Source: an uncultured Acetatifactor sp.
Lineage (GTDB): Bacteria > Bacillota > Clostridia > Lachnospirales > Lachnospiraceae
Length of the DNA: 7,303 nt
Assembly: GCA_910587755.1 (NCBI GenBank)
Contig: CAJUNZ010000118.1
Span: 1-7,303 of the forward strand
Direction of reading: 5' to 3'
This document shows, one piece after another, positions 1 to 5,005 of this stretch. How positions within the stretch are numbered: position 1 is the first letter of the stretch; each line of letters opens with the position of its first letter. Under the pieces are notes generated by a model. It made no database searches. It was given only the letters and a program-made list of their open reading frames with translations, and was not told the DNA's origin. A program made the position numbers and the translations under genes.

Positions 1-48
1 CGAGATCGTATTCGGTGACTGGAGTTCAGACGTGTGCTCTTCCGATCT
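1..48 (+). other. Illumina sequencing adapter left on the contig end (artefact)
   Basis: Positions 15-48 match the 34-base Illumina Read 2/index adapter: it begins GTGACTGGAGTTCAGACGTG and ends GCTCTTCCGATCT. Positions 1-6 (CGAGAT) match the 3' end of the P7 primer. The 8 bases between them (7-14, CGTATTCG) occupy the i7 index slot. Genomic sequence begins at 49. The order P7 end, index, adapter, insert is exactly that of a library molecule, so this is untrimmed adapter and not bacterial DNA. It also means that position 49 is the true contig edge. Confidence 0.97.
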
Positions 49-125
49 TGCGGAGTGGGGACCATGATGAGATTATGGATGCCAGGGACGCTCTGAACGA
101 GGTGCTGGAGGAAGAGGAGGAGTAG
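49..125 (+). CDS. C-terminal tail of an unidentified protein (5' end missing)
   Basis: One frame stays open from the adapter junction to a TAG at 123-125. It reads RSGDHDEIMDARDAL, then NEVLEEEEE, then stop. The tail is strongly acidic, with five consecutive Glu at the end, and looks like a helical C-terminus. A hairpin terminator starts 16 bases after the stop, which supports this being a real gene end on the plus strand. About 25 residues are too few to name a family. The gene converges on the minus-strand hisJ. The start is lost at the contig edge. Confidence 0.4.
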
Positions 126-140
126 GAAGCGGAAACGATT

Positions 141-196
141 CTGCACATACCAGCCTGCATAAATGGCAGGAAGGTTTGTGCAGAGTTTTTGATTTT
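141..196 (+). terminator. Intrinsic terminator between convergent genes
   Basis: Arm CTGCACATACC (141-151) pairs with GGTTTGTGCAG (173-183) with one mismatch. An inner stem CCTGC (154-158)/GCAGG (166-170) closes the loop ATAAATG. T-rich tracts follow at 186-190 and 193-197, so it fits termination of the plus-strand gene ending at 125. The same hairpin lies just past the hisJ stop on the minus strand, but the U-rich run there is weak, so bidirectional use is only possible. Confidence 0.7.
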
Positions 197-1014
197 TAGA
201 GAGGAAGGAACCGGGGGGTTCTGTTTTCAAAGACGCTGTAATAGCGGAAGCCGCATTCCCGCAGGGCTTCTGCCGCAGAGGCGAAATGGGCGCCTATTCC
301 TGCCGTGCCGTGGGAGTCGGAGCCCACTGTGATAATCTCACCCCCCAGCTCACGGTAGCGTCTGAGAATTGCCCTGGAGGGATGAAAGTCCCTCAGGCCG
401 CTTTTGATGCCTCCGGTGTTCAGATCCAGGCCCTTTCCCGCCTGGATCAGTGTCTTCAGGATCTCTTCCAGGAGTTCTGCGTATTTTTCATAGGAATAAT
501 CCTCGTCTTTCCGGGGAGCATAGCGCAGAATATAGTCCAGGTGTCCGTAGACGTCAAAATCCTGGAAGCAGCGAAGGTTTTCCAGGATGGACTCAAAATA
601 TTCCCCAAGGGCTTCCTCCTGGCGGCGGTTTTCAAAAAAACCTGGATACCAGGGGTCTTTTCCATGGCACACATGGGAGGAGCCGATGATAAAGTCAAAG
701 GGGAAAGCCTTGGCCAGAGCGGCATTTTTTTTGGCGCATCCAGGCTGAAGTCCCAGTTCCACCCCCCAGAGCAGGTTTATCTGCCCGGTATATTTTTCCT
801 TCAGGGTGTTCAGGGTCCGGAGATATGCCCCTGTGTCCAGGATAAAGTAGTCCGCCGTCAGGTCGGGGTAGGGGGGATAGTCGAAGTCGTTGTGTTCCGT
901 AAAACACAGGGTCTCCAGGCCCCGGGCGGTTCCCTCCAGGACCATGTCCTCCATGGGGGTGTCTGAGTCCCCGGAGAAGGAAGAGTGCAGATGACAGTCG
1001 GCGATGATGGGCAT
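196..1014 (-). CDS. hisJ: PHP-family phosphoesterase, probable histidinol-phosphatase HisJ
   Basis: Cytoplasmic metal-dependent phosphatase of the PHP (polymerase and histidinol phosphatase) fold. The HisJ reaction is L-histidinol phosphate + H2O to L-histidinol + phosphate in histidine synthesis. The 272 residues show the full set of PHP metal ligands in order: HLH at residues 8-10, TEH at 39-41, the Glu of GVELG at 86, the His of GSSHVCHG at 114, GHLDY with His158, DLNTGG at 197-202, and GSDSH with Asp233 and His235. Length and motif order fit HisJ. A different PHP phosphoesterase (TrpH-like) is possible, since no other his genes are nearby. The ATG at 1014 is chosen because AGGAGG lies 6 bases upstream and residues MPIIADCHLH lead straight into motif 1. 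The frame stays open to an ATG at 1083, but those extra 23 codons lie in repeat DNA and contain the ribosome binding site. The gene stands alone, divergent from gap. Confidence 0.8.
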   Translation of the reverse strand: MPIIADCHLHSSFSGDSDTPMEDMVLEGTARGLETLCFTEHNDFDYPPYPDLTADYFILDTGAYLRTLNTLKEKYTGQINLLWGVELGLQPGCAKKNAALAKAFPFDFIIGSSHVCHGKDPWYPGFFENRRQEEALGEYFESILENLRCFQDFDVYGHLDYILRYAPRKDEDYSYEKYAELLEEILKTLIQAGKGLDLNTGGIKSGLRDFHPSRAILRRYRELGGEIITVGSDSHGTAGIGAHFASAAEALRECGFRYYSVFENRTPRFLPL

Positions 1015-1020
1015 GGCAGG

Positions 1021-1026
1021 CCTCCT
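1021..1026 (-). promoter_or_regulatory. Ribosome binding site that sets the hisJ start
   Basis: The minus strand reads AGGAGG followed by CCTGCC and ATG, a 6-base spacing to the start at 1014. The upstream ATG at 1083 has no comparable site, so this decides the start. The first two bases of the site (1025-1026) are also part of the stop codon of a small leader frame (1025-1108, minus). Confidence 0.85.
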
Positions 1027-1052
1027 ATTCCAGTACCGTTTCTCCAATGCAA
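1027..1052 (-). repeat. Partial third copy of the leader repeat (head only)
   Basis: The plus strand here reads ATTCCAGTACCGTTTCTCC then AATGCAA. This is the first ~25 bases of the longer repeat units, with three bases (ACTGC reduced to AATGC) altered or lost. It sits directly against the hisJ ribosome binding site. It lacks the stem-forming remainder of the unit, so it appears to be a truncated copy. Confidence 0.75.
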
Positions 1053-1054
1053 TT

Positions 1055-1165
1055 TTTATTCCAGTGCCGTTTCTCCACTGCAATGCCCCTGTGGGGAAGA
1101 AAATTCATTGCAGAGAGCGCAGCTGAATTATCTTCCGGGCATTTCCGTTGCGAAACTGATTATTT
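1055..1165 (-). repeat. Imperfect palindromic repeat unit, copy proximal to hisJ
   Basis: This 111-bp unit is about 95% identical to the unit at 1175-1286 (5 substitutions and one 1-base indel by eye). It can fold on itself. GTTTC 1069-1073 pairs with GAAAC 1152-1156. AATGCCC 1082-1088 pairs with GGGCATT 1137-1143. GGAAGAAAATTCA 1095-1107 pairs with TGAATTATCTTCC 1124-1136 (12 of 13 pairs). The apical segment is 1108-1123. An 8x8 internal loop and a 6-base one-sided bulge interrupt the rod. It lies in the predicted hisJ leader, so on the minus strand it would be transcribed as a long hairpin. No transposase is seen. It may be a miniature mobile element or a structured intergenic repeat; the function is unknown. 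Confidence 0.85.
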
Positions 1166-1174
1166 ATTCCAGAT

Positions 1175-1286
1175 TTTATTCCAGTACCGTTTCTCCACTG
1201 CAATGCCCTTGCGGGGAAGAAAATTCATCTGCCGAGAGCGCATCTGAATTATCTTCCGGGCATTTCCGTTGCGAAACTGATTATTT
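1175..1286 (-). repeat. Imperfect palindromic repeat unit, copy distal to hisJ
   Basis: Second full unit, offset 120 bp from the first. The same arms are present: GTTTC 1189-1193 with GAAAC 1273-1277, AATGCCC 1202-1208 with GGGCATT 1258-1264, and GGAAGAAAATTCA 1215-1227 with TGAATTATCTTCC 1245-1257. All stem arms are identical to the other copy. The differences are in the apical loop (1228-1244), in the one-sided bulge (1209, 1212), and at 1186 outside the paired arms. On the minus strand its 5' edge lies a few bases from the predicted hisJ transcription start. Confidence 0.85.
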
Positions 1287-1297
1287 TGTTCCTGTCC

Positions 1298-1326
1298 ATC
1301 ATACCACAGCATCGGTGGAAAAGCAA
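1298..1326 (-). promoter_or_regulatory. Predicted sigma-A promoter for hisJ
   Basis: The minus strand reads TTGCTT (1321-1326), a 17-base spacer, then TATGAT (1298-1303). The -10 is preceded by TGG, giving an extended -10 (TGnTATGAT). The predicted start is near 1291, leaving a leader of roughly 280 nt to the ATG at 1014 that contains all of the repeat DNA. This is a motif match only. Confidence 0.6.
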
Positions 1327-1401
1327 ATCCTGCTAATTCCTGGCAATTCTAAATAATCTGTAAAATTTCCGAAAACTTGGCAATTATTTTTCATTTACAT
1401 C

Positions 1402-1430
1402 TTGAATTATGCTGCGAAATTGGGTAAAAT
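1402..1430 (+). promoter_or_regulatory. Predicted sigma-A promoter for gap
   Basis: TTGAAT (1402-1407), a 17-base spacer, then TAAAAT (1425-1430) give a near-consensus promoter with start near 1437. This leaves a leader of about 80 nt before gap. The surrounding A/T-rich sequence upstream would suit a strongly expressed glycolytic gene. It is divergent from the hisJ promoter, with about 75 bases between the two -35 boxes. Confidence 0.7.
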
Positions 1431-1458
1431 ATCCTTGCTGATAAAATTTTGACAATCT

Positions 1459-1473
1459 GACATGTCCTGCAGG
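1459..1473 (+). promoter_or_regulatory. Two abutting 8-bp palindromes in the gap leader, possible operator
   Basis: GACATGTC (1459-1466) and CCTGCAGG (1466-1473) are both perfect palindromes and share one base. They lie about 22-37 bases downstream of the predicted gap start, where a bound repressor could block elongation. Glycolytic gap operons of Firmicutes are often controlled by a CggR-type repressor, but I do not see a convincing copy of its operator here and no cggR gene is present. This is a suggestion only. Confidence 0.25.
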
Positions 1474-1519
1474 GGATGGAGGTTGCCGAAACTTATAAAA
1501 ATATTAGGAGGAATCTAAA

Positions 1520-2533
1520 ATGGCTGTAAGAGTAGCAATCAATGGTTTTGGCCGTATTGGCCGTCTGGCTTTCAGGCAGATGTTTGATGCGGAAGGGTAC
1601 GATGTAGTGGCAATCAACGATCTGACCAGCCCCAAGATGCTTGCACACCTGTTAAAGTACGACTCTTCTCAGGGCAAGTACAAGTATGCTGATTCTGTAG
1701 TGGCAGGCGAGGACAACATCACGGTAAACGGCAAGACCATCACCATCTACAAGGAAGCCGATGCTTCCAAGCTTCCCTGGGGCGAGCTGAAGGTTGACGT
1801 TGTTCTGGAGTGCACCGGATTCTACACCTCCAAGGACAAGGCATCCGCACATATCACGGCTGGTGCACGCAAGGTTGTTATTTCCGCTCCTGCCGGCAAT
1901 GATCTTCCTACGGTTGTCTACAATGTAAACCACACCACATTGAAGCCTGAGGATACCGTAATTTCCGCAGCTTCCTGCACCACCAACTGCCTGGCTCCTA
2001 TGGCAAAGGCTCTCAACGACTTTGCAGCTATCCAGAGCGGTATCATGACCACCGTTCATGCTTACACTGGCGATCAGATGATCCTTGACGGACCTCAGAG
2101 GAAGGGTGATCTGAGGAGGAGCCGTGCGGGCGCATGCAATATCGTTCCCAACTCCACCGGCGCAGCAAAGGCAATCGGCCTGGTTATTCCTGAACTGAAC
2201 GGCAAGCTCATCGGCTCCGCACAGCGCGTTCCTACCCCTACAGGCTCCACCACTATCCTTGTGGCTGTTGTCAAGGGTGAGGTTACAAAGGAAGGCATCA
2301 ATGCAGCTATGAAGGCAGCAGCTACCGAGTCCTTCGCATACAATGAGGACGAGATCGTATCCTCCGATGTGATCGGCAGCACCTATGGCTCCATCTTTGA
2401 TGCAACCCAGACCATGGTTTCCAAGATGGAAGACGGCAACTCTCTTGTACAGGTTGTTTCCTGGTATGACAATGAGAACAGCTATACTTCCCAGATGGTT
2501 CGCACCATCAAGTATTTCAGCGAGCTTGCATAA
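1520..2533 (+). CDS. gap: Glyceraldehyde-3-phosphate dehydrogenase (NAD-type, phosphorylating)
   Basis: Cytoplasmic glycolytic enzyme: D-glyceraldehyde 3-phosphate + NAD+ + phosphate to 1,3-bisphosphoglycerate + NADH. The 337 residues are full length for the family. The N-terminal Rossmann domain opens with NGFGRIGR (8-15), and Asp34 in the INDLTS segment sits where NAD-specific enzymes bind the adenosine ribose. The catalytic signature SCTTNC is at 152-157 with the nucleophile Cys153; its partner His180 is in TVHAYTGDQ. The arginine-rich S-loop region (DLRRSRAGACNIVP) and the C-terminal YDNENSYTSQMVRT motif are intact. AGGAGG at 1506-1511 lies 8 bases before the ATG. It has its own promoter and is followed by a strong terminator, so it can be expressed apart from pgk-tpiA. 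Identity is secure. Confidence 0.98.
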   Translation: MAVRVAINGFGRIGRLAFRQMFDAEGYDVVAINDLTSPKMLAHLLKYDSSQGKYKYADSVVAGEDNITVNGKTITIYKEADASKLPWGELKVDVVLECTGFYTSKDKASAHITAGARKVVISAPAGNDLPTVVYNVNHTTLKPEDTVISAASCTTNCLAPMAKALNDFAAIQSGIMTTVHAYTGDQMILDGPQRKGDLRRSRAGACNIVPNSTGAAKAIGLVIPELNGKLIGSAQRVPTPTGSTTILVAVVKGEVTKEGINAAMKAAATESFAYNEDEIVSSDVIGSTYGSIFDATQTMVSKMEDGNSLVQVVSWYDNENSYTSQMVRTIKYFSELA

Positions 2534-2648
2534 GAAAAGTATCTTGGCAGGTTTGCAGAAGTCGTTTTGGGTAAGCAGTTTTGCCCGCACCAGGAGGGCT
2601 TGCACTTGACAGTCTTTCTGGCAGGACGAAAATCTGTGACGGCCTGGA

Positions 2649-2680
2649 GGGGTCCGGTCTTAAGGACCGGGCCCCTTTTT
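2649..2680 (+). terminator. Strong intrinsic terminator after gap
   Basis: GGGGTCCGGTC (2649-2659) pairs over all 11 positions, one as T-G, with GACCGGGCCCC (2665-2675). The loop is TTAAG, and TTTTT follows at 2676-2680. It lies about 115 bases after the gap stop and about 50 bases before the pgk start. It should end most gap transcripts and partly insulate pgk. Confidence 0.93.
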
Positions 2681-2706
2681 GAACGATTCTATCAAGGCAT
2701 TACTAT
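2679..2706 (+). promoter_or_regulatory. Possible promoter for pgk-tpiA
   Basis: TTGAAC (2679-2684), a 16-base spacer, then TACTAT (2701-2706) lie immediately after the gap terminator. The start would fall near 2712, just before the GGAGG (2717-2721) of pgk. The match is moderate, and read-through from gap is an alternative source of pgk mRNA. Confidence 0.4.
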
Positions 2707-2730
2707 GTGTGTATATGGAGGATTTAAAAA

Positions 2731-3954
2731 ATGGGCTTAAACAAGAAATCCGTTGATGACATCAACGCAAAGGGCAAGAGGGTACTGGTCAGGTGTGATT
2801 TCAATGTTCCTCTGAAGAATGGTGAGATTACTGACGAGACCCGTATTGTGGCAGCAATGCCCACCATCCAGAAGCTGATTAACGACGGCGGCAAGGTGAT
2901 TCTCTGCTCTCATTTGGGCAAGGTAAAAAATGGCCCCAACGAGGGTGAATCTCTTGCACCGGTGGCAAAGAGGCTTTCCGAGAAGCTTGGCAGGGAAGTT
3001 GTATTTGTTGCAGACTATAATGTAACCGGCGAGGCTGCCACCAAGGCTGTGGAAGCTATGAAAGAGGGAGATGTGGTGCTGCTGCAGAACACTCGTTTCC
3101 GTGGCAAGGAGGAGACCAAGAACGGCGAGGAGTTCAGCAAGGAGTTGGCTGACCTGGCTGATCTGTATGTGTGCGACGCCTTTGGATCTTCCCACAGGGC
3201 ACATGCTTCCGTGGAGGGTGTTACCAAGTGCATTACCGCAAAGGGCGGCGAGAACGCAGTGGGCTACCTGATGCAGAAAGAGATCAATTTCCTGGGCAAT
3301 GCGGTGGAGAACCCTGTAAGGCCTTTCGTGGCTATACTGGGCGGCGCAAAGGTTGCTGACAAGCTGAATGTTATCTCCAACCTGCTTGAGAAATGCGATA
3401 CTCTGATTATCGGCGGCGGTATGGCTTATACTTTCCTGAAGGCTCAGGGGTATGAGATCGGCAAGTCCCTGGTGGACAATGAGAAGATCGACTACTGCAA
3501 GGAGATGCTTGAGAAAGCGGAGAAGCTTGGCAAAAAGCTGCTGCTTCCTGTGGACTCTGTTACCGTGGCTGCTTTCCCCAACCCCATTGACGCTCCCATT
3601 GAGACGGAAGTATGCGGCGTGGACACCATGCCTGCAGACAGGGAGGGCTGCGATATCGGTCCTAAGACCGCAGAGATGTACGCTGAGGCAGTGAAGAGCG
3701 CTAAGACCGTTGTATGGAACGGCCCCATGGGCGTGTTCGAGAATCCTACCCTGGCAGCAGGTACCATTGCTGTGGCAAAGGCTCTGGCTGAGACAGATGC
3801 CACCACAATTATCGGCGGCGGCGACTCCGCAGCTGCTGTAAACCAGCTGGGCTTCGGCGACAAGATGAGCCATATTTCTACCGGCGGCGGCGCATCCCTG
3901 GAATTCCTTGAGGGTAAAGTTCTCCCCGGCGTGGCAGCAGCAGACGACAAATAG
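2731..3954 (+). CDS. pgk: Phosphoglycerate kinase
   Basis: Cytoplasmic glycolytic kinase: 1,3-bisphosphoglycerate + ADP to 3-phosphoglycerate + ATP. At 407 residues it is full length, with both domains. The N-terminal substrate domain has RCDFNVP (about 21-27), the basic-patch motif SHLGK (about 59-63), LLQNTRFR (about 116-123) and DAFGSSHRAHAS (about 148-159). The hinge and C-terminal nucleotide domain carry AILGGAKVADK (about 200-210), WNGPMGVFE (about 328-336), the phosphate-binding GGGDS (about 361-365) and STGGGAS. GGAGG at 2717-2721 is 9 bases before the ATG. It is followed 97 bases later by tpiA with no terminator between, so the two are likely co-transcribed. Identity is secure. Confidence 0.98.
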   Translation: MGLNKKSVDDINAKGKRVLVRCDFNVPLKNGEITDETRIVAAMPTIQKLINDGGKVILCSHLGKVKNGPNEGESLAPVAKRLSEKLGREVVFVADYNVTGEAATKAVEAMKEGDVVLLQNTRFRGKEETKNGEEFSKELADLADLYVCDAFGSSHRAHASVEGVTKCITAKGGENAVGYLMQKEINFLGNAVENPVRPFVAILGGAKVADKLNVISNLLEKCDTLIIGGGMAYTFLKAQGYEIGKSLVDNEKIDYCKEMLEKAEKLGKKLLLPVDSVTVAAFPNPIDAPIETEVCGVDTMPADREGCDIGPKTAEMYAEAVKSAKTVVWNGPMGVFENPTLAAGTIAVAKALAETDATTIIGGGDSAAAVNQLGFGDKMSHISTGGGASLEFLEGKVLPGVAAADDK

Positions 3955-4051
3955 AAGTAGAGTAACTGCGGTATCAGGCTAAAACAGTTTCGGAACGGAA
4001 ATGCTAAGGGCATTGAAGAGAAGAAACGAAACTTAAAATAGAGGAAAAATC

Positions 4052-4801
4052 ATGGCTAGAAAGAAGATTATTGCCGGAAACTGGAAGATGAATATGACTC
4101 CCAGCGAGGCAGTGGAACTGATTAATACATTGAAGCCCCTTGTAAAAAATGATGATGTAGACGTGGTGTTCTGCGTGCCCGCTATTGATATCATCCCTGC
4201 AATGGAGGCAGCAAAGGGCACCAATATCCAGATCGGTGCCGAAAATATGTATTTCGAGGAGAAGGGTGCTTACACAGGGGAGATTTCTCCCGCAATGCTT
4301 GTGGATGCCGGTGTGAAGTATGTTATTATCGGCCATTCCGAGAGAAGAGAGTATTTTGCGGAGACAGATGAGACTGTGAATAAGAAAGTTCTGAAGGCTT
4401 TTGAACACAGCATTACTCCCATTGTCTGCTGCGGTGAGACTTTGACTCAGAGGGAGCAGGGTGTGACCATTGACTTTGTGCGTCAGCAGATCAAAATCGC
4501 ATTCCTGAATGTGACTGCAGAACAGGCAGCTTCCGCCGTTATCGCTTATGAGCCTATCTGGGCTATCGGCACAGGCAAGGTGGCTACCACCGAGCAGGCT
4601 CAGGAAGTGTGCAAGGCGATCCGTGACTGCATGGCAGAAATCTATGATGATGCCACAGCAGCGGCTGTCCGTATCCAGTATGGTGGGTCCGTTTCCGCAT
4701 CCAATGCAGCGGAGCTGTTTGCACAGGCGGACATCGACGGCGGCCTGGTGGGCGGCGCTTCCTTGAAGCCGGATTTTGGCAAAATTGTGAATTATAAGTA
4801 A
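4052..4801 (+). CDS. tpiA: Triosephosphate isomerase
   Basis: Cytoplasmic TIM-barrel enzyme interconverting dihydroxyacetone phosphate and glyceraldehyde 3-phosphate, which feeds the Gap reaction. It is full length at 249 residues. Catalytic residues are all visible: Asn10 and Lys12 in GNWKMN, His95 in IGHSERR, and Glu167 in AYEPIWAIGTGK, which also starts the flexible active-site lid. The phosphate-binding GGSVSASNA and GGLVGGASL motifs are near the C-terminus. GAGG at 4041-4044 lies 7 bases before the ATG. The 97 bases between pgk and this gene contain only a small hairpin (AATGC/GCATT, 4000-4014) with no T-run, so a shared mRNA is likely. The unit ends at the terminator at 4840-4872. Identity is secure. 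Confidence 0.98.
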   Translation: MARKKIIAGNWKMNMTPSEAVELINTLKPLVKNDDVDVVFCVPAIDIIPAMEAAKGTNIQIGAENMYFEEKGAYTGEISPAMLVDAGVKYVIIGHSERREYFAETDETVNKKVLKAFEHSITPIVCCGETLTQREQGVTIDFVRQQIKIAFLNVTAEQAASAVIAYEPIWAIGTGKVATTEQAQEVCKAIRDCMAEIYDDATAAAVRIQYGGSVSASNAAELFAQADIDGGLVGGASLKPDFGKIVNYK

Positions 4802-4839
4802 TTTTTGCGGAAAAGAGCTTTTTCCAATTTGATTTGGGA

Positions 4840-4872
4840 GGGTCATTTGTAGAGAATACAAATGGCCCTTTT
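4840..4872 (+). terminator. Intrinsic terminator after tpiA
   Basis: GGGTCATTTGTA (4840-4851) pairs over 12 positions, one as T-G, with TACAAATGGCCC (4857-4868). The loop is GAGAA, and TTTT follows at 4869-4872. It closes the pgk-tpiA transcript. A smaller hairpin (GGAAAA/TTTTCC, about 4809-4825) sits between it and the stop codon. Confidence 0.9.
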
Positions 4873-5005
4873 AAACTTATTCTAATGGCAGAGACAGGGG
4901 ATCTTGGTGGCAAGGCAGATATTATAGGTCAGGAGAATAAGACAATGGGTCAGATGAGATAATTCTGTCTGGCGAAGAGGTTCACAGATATAGAGGAGGC
5001 AGGGT

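Noticed and set aside
286..966. Plus-strand open frame opposite hisJ
   Set aside because: It overlaps the complete PHP metal-binding gene, and its translation has no recognisable domain.
1027..1286. CRISPR array
   Set aside because: There are only two full units, with 95% identity over ~111 bp and a ~9-base separation. There are no short repeats with unique spacers and no cas genes.
1015..1291. T-box or histidine attenuator in the hisJ leader
   Set aside because: No GGGTGGNACCGCG-type sequence is present, no run of histidine codons occurs in the small frames, and no terminator U-run precedes hisJ.
985..1356. Plus-strand frames of 123 and 66 codons across the repeat region
   Set aside because: They consist mostly of repeat sequence. 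The 1-base indel between the copies makes the two units read in different frames, and no ribosome binding site or known domain is seen.
1449..1454. Consensus TTGACA as the gap -35 box
   Set aside because: There is no -10 box at 16-18 bases. The nearest TATAAA (1494-1499) is 39 bases away, and the pair at 1402/1425 is far better.
1652..2605. Long minus-strand open frame opposite gap
   Set aside because: It is a shadow of the strongly biased gap codons: Gap is unmistakable on the plus strand, and the opposite translation shows no family motifs. The same holds for the long minus-strand frames opposite pgk and tpiA (2737-3873, 4004-4861).
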